Assembly (NCBI GenBank): GCA_002298965.1
Contig: DBMN01000020.1
Location: 1 to 43,078, forward strand
Reading direction: 5' to 3'
DNA: 43,078 nucleotides
DNA from: Rhizobiales bacterium UBA697
GTDB taxonomy: Bacteria > Pseudomonadota > Alphaproteobacteria > Rhizobiales > Ancalomicrobiaceae
Within the stretch, counting starts at the first letter, position 1. The number at the start of each line of letters is the position of its first letter. Made by a program: the position numbers and the translations under genes. The notes under the pieces were generated by a model. The model was given only the letters and a program-made list of their open reading frames with translations. It did no database searches and was not told the origin of the DNA. Below are positions 28,022-37,417 of this stretch, in pieces.

Positions 28022-28798
28022 TCAGGCGTGGAAGAGAAACATCGCCGACATGGCGCCGCCCCAGGCGAGCACCGTGCCGCGCAGCAGGCGGGCGTCGACG
28101 GCGAGCGCGATCGCCGCGCCGATCCAGCCGCCGGCGACCGTTCCGGCGATCATCACCGCCGCCAGCGGCCAGGAGACGGCACCGACCGAGACGAAGACCG
28201 CGACCGAGGCGCCGGTCATCGCCATGCCCAGCACGATCTTCAGGGCGGTCGCCAGCGCCAGATCGGCGACGCCGAAGGCCTGGAAGGCGGCGACCATGGC
28301 GACGCCGCCGGCGGGGTTGAAGAAGCCCGTCAGGATCGACACCAGTCCGTGGACCGCACCGCGCCAGCCGAAGACGTCCGCCGTGCGGCCGGGCGCCCAG
28401 GAATCGCCGCCGCCGATCCATTCGCGAATCCACGGCACGACGAGGAAGCAGACGGTGGCGGCGAGAATCATCCAGGGCATCGTCGCCTCGAGCAGCCCGC
28501 GCGGCGTCAGAATCACCAGACCGCCGCCGATCGCCCCGCCGATCGCCGACAGGCCGGCGAAGGCACGGACGCCGACGGCGTGGGGGGCGAGGACGGTGCG
28601 GCAGCGCAGAGCGCCGCCGAGAAGGCCGCTCCAGGCGGCGACGGCGTTGGTGCCGCTCGCCACGACGGGCGGCAGACCGAGGCCGAGCAGCACCGGCAGG
28701 GTCACCAGTGACCCGCCGCCGGCGAGCGCATTGACGACGCCCGCGGCGAGCGAGGCGACGAAGAGGACGGCAAGGTGCATCGGCTCGATCGACGGCAT
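28022..28798 (-). CDS. TauE/SafE family sulfite/anion exporter
   Basis: 258 residues with seven or eight hydrophobic helices. The family signature is visible twice: VNALAGGGSLVTLPVLLGLGLPPVVASGTNAVA near the N-terminus and LTGFFNPAGGVAMVAAF in the second half. Members export sulfite, sulfoacetate or other small organic anions; the substrate here is unknown. The ATG at 28798 follows GAGGGAG; an in-frame ATG at 28780 is possible. No sulfur-metabolism gene is adjacent. Confidence 0.9.
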   Translation of the reverse strand: MPSIEPMHLAVLFVASLAAGVVNALAGGGSLVTLPVLLGLGLPPVVASGTNAVAAWSGLLGGALRCRTVLAPHAVGVRAFAGLSAIGGAIGGGLVILTPRGLLEATMPWMILAATVCFLVVPWIREWIGGGDSWAPGRTADVFGWRGAVHGLVSILTGFFNPAGGVAMVAAFQAFGVADLALATALKIVLGMAMTGASVAVFVSVGAVSWPLAAVMIAGTVAGGWIGAAIALAVDARLLRGTVLAWGGAMSAMFLFHA

Positions 28799-29143
28799 CG
28801 GCGTCTCCCTCTCGAAGGCATGCGTATTTTCCCTCGATCGAGCGGCAAAGTGCTTCCTGATTCTCCGCTGATTGCTGCGTTGCGAGAACGCCCATGTGCA
28901 ATCGGCGCCGAAACGGGAAGGAATTCACTCGTCATGTTGCGATGCGGCGAGATTCGTGCGGCGGTGCCGTTGCAGGCGCGCGTCGGTCGGGCCGGCGGCG
29001 CCGTCGCCCGGAATCGCTTCGACGGAGAATGATTTTTCGCGTCCGTCGCCCAACACCGACCGCCCGCGTCTTGTGATCGCGGCTCGCTCGAGGCTTCCTT
29101 GTCGCGCCCGATCGACCCACCCACCGGAGCAGGATCCCGGACG
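28799..29143. other. Divergent intergenic region, TauE gene / glutamine amidotransferase
   Basis: 345 bases. It must hold both divergent promoters, but no clear -35/-10 pair stands out. No convincing small gene, repeat or terminator was seen. Confidence 0.35.
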
Positions 29144-29929
29144 ATGTGCGAACTCCTCGGCATGAGCGCCAACGTGCCCACCGACATCCGCTTCTCCTTC
29201 GCGGGGCTGGCGCGACGCGGCGGCGAGACGGGGCCGCATGCCGACGGCTGGGGCATCAGTTTCTACGAGGGGCGCGGCTGCCGCTCGTTCCACGATCCCG
29301 AGCCCTCGGCGAAGTCGGATCTGGCGCGGCTGCTGCGCGCCTATCCGATCAAGAGCCGGGTCGTCGTCGCCCACGTGCGGCGCGCCAATCGCGGCCGGGT
29401 GTCGCTGGAGAACACCCATCCCTTCACCCGCGAGCTGTGGGGCCGGCCCTGGACCTTCGCCCACAACGGTCAGCTCAAGGGCGTGAAGCGTCTGGCGCTC
29501 GGCCGCTTCCGCCCGGTCGGCTCGACCGACAGCGAACACGCCTTCTGCTGGCTGCTCGGCCGAATCGAGGAGCGCTGGTCGACGCTCCCCGCCCCGCGCC
29601 GGCTCGACGGGGTGCTGCCGGCGCTCTTTTCCGAGCTCGGCACGCTCGGCGTCTTCAACGCGCTCCTCTCCGACGGGCGGACGCTCTATGCCCATTGCGG
29701 CAAGCGCCTGTCGCTGATCACCCGGCGCGCGCCCTTCGGCCGGGCGACGCTGCTCGACGAGGACCTGCAGGTCGACTTCTCGGCCGAGACCACGCCGAAC
29801 GACGTCGTCTCCGTCGTGGCGACACGGCCGCTCACCCGCGACGAGGCGTGGCGGGAACTGGTGCCGGGCGAGACGCTGGCGCTGCGCGACGGCGAGGTCT
29901 TCGACATCGGACCCGCGCGCCGTCGTTGA
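29144..29929 (+). CDS. Class II glutamine amidotransferase (YafJ-like)
   Basis: 261 residues. It starts MCELLGMSANVP, so removal of Met exposes the N-terminal nucleophile cysteine of Ntn-type glutaminases; this fixes the start at the ATG at 29144, preceded by GGAG. Other class II motifs are RRGGETGPHADGWGISFY, the ENTHPF segment and FAHNGQL, and GSTDSEHAF. The family hydrolyses glutamine to release ammonia, but no synthase domain is attached and the acceptor is unknown. It lies 141 bases upstream of a glycosyltransferase on the same strand, possibly by chance. Confidence 0.9.
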   Translation: MCELLGMSANVPTDIRFSFAGLARRGGETGPHADGWGISFYEGRGCRSFHDPEPSAKSDLARLLRAYPIKSRVVVAHVRRANRGRVSLENTHPFTRELWGRPWTFAHNGQLKGVKRLALGRFRPVGSTDSEHAFCWLLGRIEERWSTLPAPRRLDGVLPALFSELGTLGVFNALLSDGRTLYAHCGKRLSLITRRAPFGRATLLDEDLQVDFSAETTPNDVVSVVATRPLTRDEAWRELVPGETLALRDGEVFDIGPARRR

Positions 29930-30070
29930 AGATCGCGCGCGATGGTCGCGCGACACGCTTCGCAGGCGCATACTTTGCGGTAAGGTGGGGCGACGCGCGT
30001 CGCCGGCCTGGAGGGGACCGGCCGGCGGACGCCGCGGCCTTCGTGTCCTCTCGCGAGCCTCGACAGACCC

Positions 30071-31312
30071 TTGACCGCACTCGACATCCTGACGATCGGC
30101 CCCTTCCCCCGCGACGAATCCCACGTCGAAGGCGGCATCCAGGCCTCGCTCCTCGGCCTCGGACGGCATCTCGTCGTCCATCCCGACATCGCCCGGCTGC
30201 GGGTCGTCGCCACGCCCAAGAAGGTCGGCGGCGGCATCGAGCGCGGCGCCGTCGCCGGGATCGAGACGATCTGGCTCGACGCGCCGTGGAAGTTCCAGGT
30301 CTCGTCGGTCGCCCGCGTGCCGATGGTGATCGGCATGCTGCGACAGAGCCCGGGCGCGGTCGTGCATCTGCACGGCTCCGGCCTGTTCGAACTCGCCGTG
30401 ACGGTCGCCTGCCGCGTGCTGGGGCTGCCGCTGGTGTGGACGCTGCACGGCATCGTCGAGAAGGAGCTGCGCGACGCGCTGGCCAAGGGCGGCGGTCTCA
30501 AGGCGCGGCTGCGCTTCCTGCTCCATGCCGGCTGCGAGCGGGCCCAGCTGAAGCTCGCGCGCCTGCTGATCGTCGACACGAGCTACGTGGCGCGCGCCGT
30601 CGAGGGACGTGCCGCGGTCCGGCCCTCGCCGATCCCTCAGGGCATCGACTTCGCCGAATTCGCCGCCGCGCGCGAGGCCGCGCGGCCGGCGCCGACGCTG
30701 GTGTCGGTCGGCGTCGTCCATCCGCGGAAAGGCCACGACCGCACCATCGCCGCCTTCGCGATCGTCGCCGCGAAGATGCCCGAGGCGCGGCTCGAGATCA
30801 TCGGTTCGCTCGCCTCGGCGGGCCATCTCGACGAACTGAATGCCCTCGTCGCCCGGTTCGGGCTCGAGGATCGCGTGGCGATCCGCACCGACGCACCGCG
30901 CGCGGCGATTCTCGAGGCTTTGGCGCGGGCACAGGCCTTCGTGCTGCATTCCCAGGAGGAATCGCAGGGCATCGCGCTGTGCGAGGCGATGGCGGCGGGG
31001 CTACCGGTGGTGGCGACGCGGGTCGGCGGCATCCCCGACGTGATCGGCGAGACGGACGCGGGCGTTCTCGTCGACTTCGACGACGTCGCCGGTTTCGCCG
31101 CGGCGATCGTCGACGTGCTCGGCGACGACGAGCGTCGCACGCGCATGAGCCGGGCGGCGATCGCGCGCGGGCGGGACTTCGACTGGTCGAACATCGTGCG
31201 CGGCGTGATCGAGCGCTACCGGCTCGCCCGCGACGGTCGGATCAACCGTCGCGAGCCTCTCTATCCGGACGTCCGCGCACCGCGCGGCGGCGATCCGTCA
31301 CAGACCGAGTGA
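30071..31312 (+). CDS. Glycosyltransferase, GT4-type (GT-B fold)
   Basis: 413 residues. The N-terminal domain begins ILTIGPFPRDESHVEGGIQAS (nucleotide-sugar glycosyltransferase loop). The C-terminal domain has VSVGVVHPRKGHDRTI and the E-x7-E motif in QEESQGIALCEAMAAGLPVVATRVGG. It transfers a sugar from an activated donor to an envelope or polysaccharide acceptor; donor and acceptor are not evident. The start is a TTG at 30071 because no ATG or GTG lies upstream near the Rossmann strand; the ribosome-binding site is weak. Its 3' end overlaps the convergent aminotransferase gene by 15 bases. Confidence 0.88.
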   Translation: MTALDILTIGPFPRDESHVEGGIQASLLGLGRHLVVHPDIARLRVVATPKKVGGGIERGAVAGIETIWLDAPWKFQVSSVARVPMVIGMLRQSPGAVVHLHGSGLFELAVTVACRVLGLPLVWTLHGIVEKELRDALAKGGGLKARLRFLLHAGCERAQLKLARLLIVDTSYVARAVEGRAAVRPSPIPQGIDFAEFAAAREAARPAPTLVSVGVVHPRKGHDRTIAAFAIVAAKMPEARLEIIGSLASAGHLDELNALVARFGLEDRVAIRTDAPRAAILEALARAQAFVLHSQEESQGIALCEAMAAGLPVVATRVGGIPDVIGETDAGVLVDFDDVAGFAAAIVDVLGDDERRTRMSRAAIARGRDFDWSNIVRGVIERYRLARDGRINRREPLYPDVRAPRGGDPSQTE

Positions 31313-32668
31313 GACCTTCGCCTCGTCGAGCGACGCGGCGAAGACGTCGACCATCGTGTCGACCTGGGCCTCGGTGATGATCATCGGCGGGCAGAAGGCG
31401 ATCGCCTCGCCCATGGCGCGCGAGATCACGCCCTTTTCCTGCATGATGTTGGCGACCGTGCCGCCGAGCTTGCCGACCGGATCGAGCGCGGTCTTTGCCT
31501 TCTTGTCGACGACCAGTTCGACCGCGGCGATCAGCGCGCGGCCGCGCACCTCGCCGACCAGCGGGTGACCGGCGAGACCGGCCAGACGCTTCTGCAGGTG
31601 GGCGCCGACGGTGGCGGCATTGGCGACGAGGCCGCGTTCCTCGATGATCGCGAGGTTCTCCAGCGCCACGGCGGCGGCGACCGGGTGGCCGCCGGCGGTG
31701 AAGCCGTGTCCGAGCGTGCCGATGCGGCCGGATTCCTCGGCGATCGGGCGATAGACCTCCTCGTCGATCAGGATCGCCGACATCGGCATGTAGGACGAGG
31801 TCAGCTGCTTGGAGCAGGTGAGCACGTTCGGCTTCATGCCGTAGGTCTGCGAGCCCCAGAAGTTGCCCGTGCGGCCGAAGCCGCAGATCACCTCGTCGGC
31901 GACCAGCAGGATGCCGTACTTCTTCAGGACCGCCTGGATCTTCTCCCAGTAGGTCGCCGGCGGCACCACGACGCCGCCCGCGCCCATGATCGGCTCACCG
32001 AACATGGCGCAGATGGTCTCCGGGCCTTCCTTCAGGATCAGCGCCTCGAGATCGTCGGCGCAACGGGTGGCGAAGGCCTCCTCGGTCTCGCCCGGACGGC
32101 CCTCGCGCCAGTAGTGCGGCGCGGTCGTGTGGAACACGCCCTCGATCGGCAGATCGAAGGAGCGATGGTTGTTGACGAGGCCGGTGAGGCTCGCCGAGGC
32201 CATGGTCACGCCGTGATAGGCCTTGATGCGCGAGATGAACTTCTTGCGCTTCGGCTCGCCCATGGCGTTGGCGCGATAGCGCAGCAGCTTCATCACCGTG
32301 TCGTTGGCTTCCGAGCCCGAGTTGGTGAAGAACACCTTGGACATCGGCACCGGCGCGAGCTGCACGAGCTTCTCGGCGAGGTCGATCACCGGGCCTTGGC
32401 TCTTGTGACCGAACGTATGGTAGAACGGCAGCGTCTCGAGCTGGCGGGTCGCCGCCTTGACCAGGCGCGGCTCGGAGAAGCCGACGCCGACCGACCACAG
32501 GCCGGCCATCGCCTCGATGTAGCGCTTGCCGTGGATGTCGATGACATGGACGCCGTCGCCGCGCTCCAACACCAGCGGGCCGATCTCTTCGTGTCGGACG
32601 GCGTTGGTATAGCCGTGGAGGTGGTTGGCCACGTCGCGGGCTTCGGGCGAATTGGGCGCATGGGACAT
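31298..32668 (-). CDS. Class III PLP-dependent aminotransferase (omega-amino acid or diamine:pyruvate type)
   Basis: 456 residues. The PLP lysine is Lys287 (LTCSKQLTSSYMPMSA). The cofactor-binding Asp258 is in LVADEVICGFGRTG, and NSGSEANDTVMKLLRYR binds the phosphate. The class transfers terminal amino groups from substrates such as putrescine, beta-alanine, GABA or taurine to pyruvate or 2-oxoglutarate; the substrate cannot be chosen from sequence alone. The ATG at 32668 (MSHAPNSPEARDVANHLHGY) matches the family start; an upstream in-frame extension does not. It stands alone, convergent with the glycosyltransferase. Confidence 0.92.
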   Translation of the reverse strand: MSHAPNSPEARDVANHLHGYTNAVRHEEIGPLVLERGDGVHVIDIHGKRYIEAMAGLWSVGVGFSEPRLVKAATRQLETLPFYHTFGHKSQGPVIDLAEKLVQLAPVPMSKVFFTNSGSEANDTVMKLLRYRANAMGEPKRKKFISRIKAYHGVTMASASLTGLVNNHRSFDLPIEGVFHTTAPHYWREGRPGETEEAFATRCADDLEALILKEGPETICAMFGEPIMGAGGVVVPPATYWEKIQAVLKKYGILLVADEVICGFGRTGNFWGSQTYGMKPNVLTCSKQLTSSYMPMSAILIDEEVYRPIAEESGRIGTLGHGFTAGGHPVAAAVALENLAIIEERGLVANAATVGAHLQKRLAGLAGHPLVGEVRGRALIAAVELVVDKKAKTALDPVGKLGGTVANIMQEKGVISRAMGEAIAFCPPMIITEAQVDTMVDVFAASLDEAKVSLGL

Positions 32669-32840
32669 GGGTCTCGAGGTCCTCGTCTCGGTGGGAACGG
32701 CGGAATCTTCGGCATCGCCCCCATGGGGCGAAGGCACGACCCTACCCCCGATCGAACGATCGCCCAACACGGAAAAGCGCCCCGCCGAACCACTCGTTCG
32801 CTCGGCGAACGGAGGGAGCAACAGAGCCGTCGCGGAGGCC

Positions 32841-32957
32841 CTTCATGTTGAGGTGCTCGGCGAAGCCGAGCCTCGAAACGCGAAGGGCCGAGTGGCAATG
32901 CCCGTCGTGGCTTCGCGCCTCACGAGGCCCGACGATGTCGGGCACCTCAGGGTGAAG
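32841..32957. repeat. Long REP-like palindromic element, copy 3
   Basis: The left arm CTTCATGTTGAGGTGC (32841-32856) and right arm GCACCTCAGGGTGAAG (32942-32957) are imperfect inverted copies. Internal GAGCCTCGAAACGCGAAG and CTTCGCGCCTCACGAGGC also pair. It occupies much of the 326-base gap between the aminotransferase and phosphatidylcholine synthase genes. The rest of that gap shows no other clear feature. Confidence 0.8.
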
Positions 32958-32994
32958 CCGAACAGGAAAACGGACTAGGACTTGCCTGCCGCGT

Positions 32995-33711
32995 TCAGTC
33001 GTCCGCCCAGGGTGAGTGGCGGAAGAAGGGCAGCGCCAGGAAGTAGCCGGCGACCGCGAGGAAGCCGAGCTTGATCGCCCAGCCGACCTGGAAGTTCGCC
33101 GCGATCGCCGCCGAGGCGATGCCGAACCAGCCCATGGTGACGACGATGGTCAGGGCGCGCAGCTTCACCACCCGGAGCGGATGGACGAAGACGACCGGCA
33201 CGAACATGCCGATGGTGCCGAGAATCAGGATCAGGGCACTCGCCTGCCACGGCAGGCGCAGCACGAAGAGATAGAGCACCGCGACGTTCCAGATCGCCGG
33301 GAAGCCGCGGAACCAGTAGTCGCGCGTCTTCATCGAGGCGTCGGCGAAATAGAGCGTCGAGGCGAGCGTGACGATCAGTCCGAGCCAGAAGGACACCTGC
33401 GTCGGCATCAGATCCGAGCGCCACAGCGCGATCACCGGCACCAGCACGTAGGTCAGGAAGTCGATGACGAGATCGAGTACGACGCCGTCGATGCGGGCGG
33501 CGGTCTCGGTGACCTTGGCGGCGCGGGCGAGCGTGCCGTCGATGCCGTCGATGAAGAGCGCGAGGCCGAGCCAGGCGAAGCAGGCGGCGAAGTCGCGTTC
33601 GATCGCGGCATAGAGCGCGAGCAGCGCCACGGCGCCGCCCGAGGCGGTGAAGACGTGCACCGAAAAGCCGGCGGCGCGCCGCACGGATACCGGTCTGTCG
33701 TCCCAAGTCAT
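32995..33711 (-). CDS. pcs: Phosphatidylcholine synthase
   Basis: 238 residues, integral membrane CDP-alcohol phosphatidyltransferase that condenses CDP-diacylglycerol with choline in one step (EC 2.7.8.24). The active-site motif is the Pcs-specific form DG(x)2AR(x)12G(x)3D(x)3D, with Asp58, Gly59, Ala62, Arg63, Gly76, Asp80 and Asp84. Ordinary members of the superfamily have x8 rather than x12. About eight hydrophobic helices are seen. The ATG at 33711 gives the usual length. The enzyme is typical of rhizobia and relatives that make phosphatidylcholine from host- or environment-derived choline. Confidence 0.94.
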   Translation of the reverse strand: MTWDDRPVSVRRAAGFSVHVFTASGGAVALLALYAAIERDFAACFAWLGLALFIDGIDGTLARAAKVTETAARIDGVVLDLVIDFLTYVLVPVIALWRSDLMPTQVSFWLGLIVTLASTLYFADASMKTRDYWFRGFPAIWNVAVLYLFVLRLPWQASALILILGTIGMFVPVVFVHPLRVVKLRALTIVVTMGWFGIASAAIAANFQVGWAIKLGFLAVAGYFLALPFFRHSPWADD

Positions 33712-33833
33712 GTCGTCACCCCGTTCGCCCCGGCACCGCCGGCCGTTCCCGTCGAAACGTGACAAAGCACGTCCCGGCGAGCGGGGCAACGGGGGGCCCG
33801 CTCGGAGCCCGTCCGCGCCGATGAAACGGACGC

Positions 33834-34085
33834 TCAGTCGAGGGCGACGGCGCGGCGCGTGGGGCCGTGGGCGCCGTCGAAGGAGATCACGGCGCCGGCG
33901 ACGGCGCGCATCTCCTCCGGGAACTCGTCGCGGGCGCGAGCGAGTGCGGCGCGCACCAGATCGTCGGCGATCGGGTCGGGCCGATGGAAGCGGACGAGCG
34001 AGGGCCGCTCGGCATCGTCGAGCGTGACGGTGGCGTCGGCCCCGATCAGGCCGGCGAGGCGATCGGCGAGTTTGTCGAGCGACAT
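33834..34085 (-). CDS. Small hypothetical protein
   Basis: 83 residues, soluble, family not recognised. It begins MSLDKLADRLAGLIGADATV and contains FHRPDPIADDLVRAALARAR. The ATG at 34085 follows a strong AAGGAGGA, which supports translation and rules out longer upstream starts. It is divergent from the sensor kinase gene across 133 bases. No function can be proposed. Confidence 0.65.
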   Translation of the reverse strand: MSLDKLADRLAGLIGADATVTLDDAERPSLVRFHRPDPIADDLVRAALARARDEFPEEMRAVAGAVISFDGAHGPTRRAVALD

Positions 34086-34218
34086 GGGACCGTCCTCCTT
34101 CAGGGGCGAAAAGACACTCTTCGCCGTGGGCAGGATGGCACCGCCGCATGACGAGGCGACGACGGACGGTCGCGCGTCTTCCTTGCCGATCGTGCGAGAA
34201 AGCTGAAATGATGGCGCC

Positions 34219-35886
34219 ATGGTCCGCACCAAGTCGCTCGTCTCGCGCTATCTCCTCGTCTCGCTGCTGGCGGCGGTCGTGCCGCTCGCCGTGGTCGGCC
34301 ATCTCTACGACACCTATGCCCGCGACATGCTGGAGGCGCTGACCGGCCAACGACTCTCCGCCCAGCTCGCCGCGACCGCGAGCCGCATCGGCGCCTTCTT
34401 CGATTCGCGCATCTACCAGCTCGACACGCTGTCGAACTATCCCTCGATCCAGGGCGAGAGCGCGGCCGACAACGAGATCGCCGCGATCCTGCGCATCGAG
34501 GCCGACGTGCCGGATCTCTACGGTATCTGGTTCTTCGACCGGGTCGGTGGCCTCGACCGCGTCATCGCGGGGCAGGCTGCCTCCGGCGCGCCCTACTGGA
34601 AGGGGGCGGCGCCCGATCTCGCCGAGTTGCCACGCGCCCGTACGGGGGCGACGGAGATCGTCGGCCCCGTGCCGCCGAAGAACGGGGCGCCGGGCTGGTT
34701 CCTGATGCGCCAGACGCTGCGCGACCCCGCGACCGGGGCCGAGAGCGGCAAGATCGCCCTCCACGTCCGTCTCGCCTCGGTGACGGAGCTGATGGGGGCG
34801 TCGGAACTCGGCAATCTCGTCCAGCCGGTGCTGCTCGCCCCCGGCGGCATGGTCTTCGACACGGTCGGGCGCCCTGCCCGGCCGGTCGGCGACCTGATGT
34901 CGGGGCCGGAGATCGCGCCGGGCTGGCGGGTCGCGCTGGCGATCCAGCCCGAGGCGCTGCTCGGGCCGTTCAATCAGGCGCGCCACTGGCTCTACATGCT
35001 GGTGGTGGGCTCGGCGGCGGCGCTGATCGTGCTGTTCCTGCGCCTCTCCAACCGTCTGCGCCAACGGCTGCGGCATCTGGTCGTCGGCGCCGACGCGGTG
35101 TCGGCCGGCCGGCTCGACTATCGCCTGCCGGAGCGCGGCGACGACGAGATCAACGTCGTCTCGCGCGCCTTCAACGCCATGTCGGAGAAACTCGAGCGGT
35201 CGATCGAGCGGATCGTCAGCGTCGAGAAGATGGCGGTGCTCGGCCAGTTCGCCACCGGCGTCGCCCACGAGGTGCGCAACCCGATGGCGGCGATCAAGAC
35301 CTCGGTCCAGGCGCTCGCCCGCAACGAGAAGGTCGCCGAGCGCAAGGAGATCCTGACCGGCGTCTCGGCCGAGATCGATCGGCTCGCCCGCGTCATGGAG
35401 GACCTGCTCGAATACGGCCGCCCGCGCTCGCCGGAGACGACGCGCATCCCCATCCGCGAACTCTTCCGCCGGGTCGAGGCGCTGGTGACGCCGGAGATCG
35501 AGCGGCGCGACCTGCATTTCGCCGTGCTCGGCGAGGGCGACCTCGTGCTGCTCGCCGACCGCGACCACATGATGCAGATCCTGCTCAACCTGATCGTCAA
35601 CGCCATGCAGGCCTGCGCCGCCGGCGGCGCGGTGACGCTGAAGGCGCAAGCCGCGGAGGGCGGCGTCCTGGTCGCGGTCTCCGACACCGGCGACGGTATC
35701 GCCGACGGCGACCTGCCGCACGTGATGGAACCCTTCTTCACCACCCGTTCCTTCGGCACCGGCCTGGGTCTGTCGATCTGCCGACAACTCGTCGCGGTCA
35801 ACGAAGGAACGATCGACATCGCCAGCCGGCCGGGCGAAGGAACGGTGGTGACCCTCCTCCTGCCCCGCGCCGCCGACGGAGACTGA
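34219..35886 (+). CDS. Membrane sensor histidine kinase of a sigma-54 two-component system
   Basis: 555 residues. Transmembrane helix 1 (about 11-28) and helix 2 (about 257-276) flank a periplasmic region of about 230 residues, likely a double-Cache-type sensor (inference from size and context). A HAMP linker follows (about 277-330). The phosphorylated histidine is His350 in GVAHEVRNPMAAIK. The ATPase domain has the N box (LNLIVNAMQA, Asn461), G1 (SDTGDGI, 488-494), F box (EPFFTT) and G2 (GTGLGLS, 513-519). The architecture is that of DctB/NtrB-like kinases that partner sigma-54 activators. The regulator gene starts 1 base after its stop. Confidence 0.95.
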   Translation: MVRTKSLVSRYLLVSLLAAVVPLAVVGHLYDTYARDMLEALTGQRLSAQLAATASRIGAFFDSRIYQLDTLSNYPSIQGESAADNEIAAILRIEADVPDLYGIWFFDRVGGLDRVIAGQAASGAPYWKGAAPDLAELPRARTGATEIVGPVPPKNGAPGWFLMRQTLRDPATGAESGKIALHVRLASVTELMGASELGNLVQPVLLAPGGMVFDTVGRPARPVGDLMSGPEIAPGWRVALAIQPEALLGPFNQARHWLYMLVVGSAAALIVLFLRLSNRLRQRLRHLVVGADAVSAGRLDYRLPERGDDEINVVSRAFNAMSEKLERSIERIVSVEKMAVLGQFATGVAHEVRNPMAAIKTSVQALARNEKVAERKEILTGVSAEIDRLARVMEDLLEYGRPRSPETTRIPIRELFRRVEALVTPEIERRDLHFAVLGEGDLVLLADRDHMMQILLNLIVNAMQACAAGGAVTLKAQAAEGGVLVAVSDTGDGIADGDLPHVMEPFFTTRSFGTGLGLSICRQLVAVNEGTIDIASRPGEGTVVTLLLPRAADGD

Positions 35887-35887
35887 C

Positions 35888-37246
<1,359 letters not shown>

Positions 37247-37253
37247 CGCGCGC

Positions 37254-37274
37254 CTCGAGCGGAAACCGCTCGAG
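37254..37274. promoter_or_regulatory. Putative activator site 2 (21-bp perfect inverted repeat)
   Basis: Perfect 9-bp arms CTCGAGCGG/CCGCTCGAG around AAA, centre 37264. It is 32 bp from site 1, close to three helical turns, so both sites face the same side of the helix. No T-tract follows, which argues against a terminator. It is about 87 bases before the expected start point. Confidence 0.65.
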
Positions 37275-37323
37275 CGCTCCGCCCCTCTCCTCACGGCAGC
37301 GGCGCACCGCCTCGTCGCCTCGA

Positions 37324-37339
37324 TTGGCACGGCGATTGC
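37324..37339 (+). promoter_or_regulatory. Sigma-54 promoter of the transporter operon
   Basis: TTGGCACGGCGATTGC matches the TGGCACG-N4-TTGC consensus fully, with GG (37326-37327) and GC (37338-37339) separated by exactly 10 bases. Expected transcription start is near 37351, leaving about 65 bases before the first binding-protein ATG. Confidence 0.85.
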
Positions 37340-37417
37340 GAACCGATTTGTCGAGCGCCCTCGACGGCGTTCGGTTACGGAAGCGACGGATCAACCATCG
37401 CTCCGGGGGGAAGAAAC

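Noticed and set aside
34136..34150. Possible sigma-54 promoter (TGGCAC) upstream of the sensor kinase
   Set aside because: Ten bases after the GG the sequence is TG, not GC, so the -12 element is missing.
37254..37274. Perfect inverted repeat after the response regulator read as a Rho-independent terminator
   Set aside because: There is no T-tract after the stem, and a near-identical copy lies 32 bp upstream inside the coding sequence. Paired binding sites explain both better.
37350..37365. Short inverted repeat GTCGAG-CGCC-CTCGAC at the predicted start point of the transporter operon
   Set aside because: Six-base arms in DNA rich in TCGA words are expected by chance. No second copy or regulator supports an operator.
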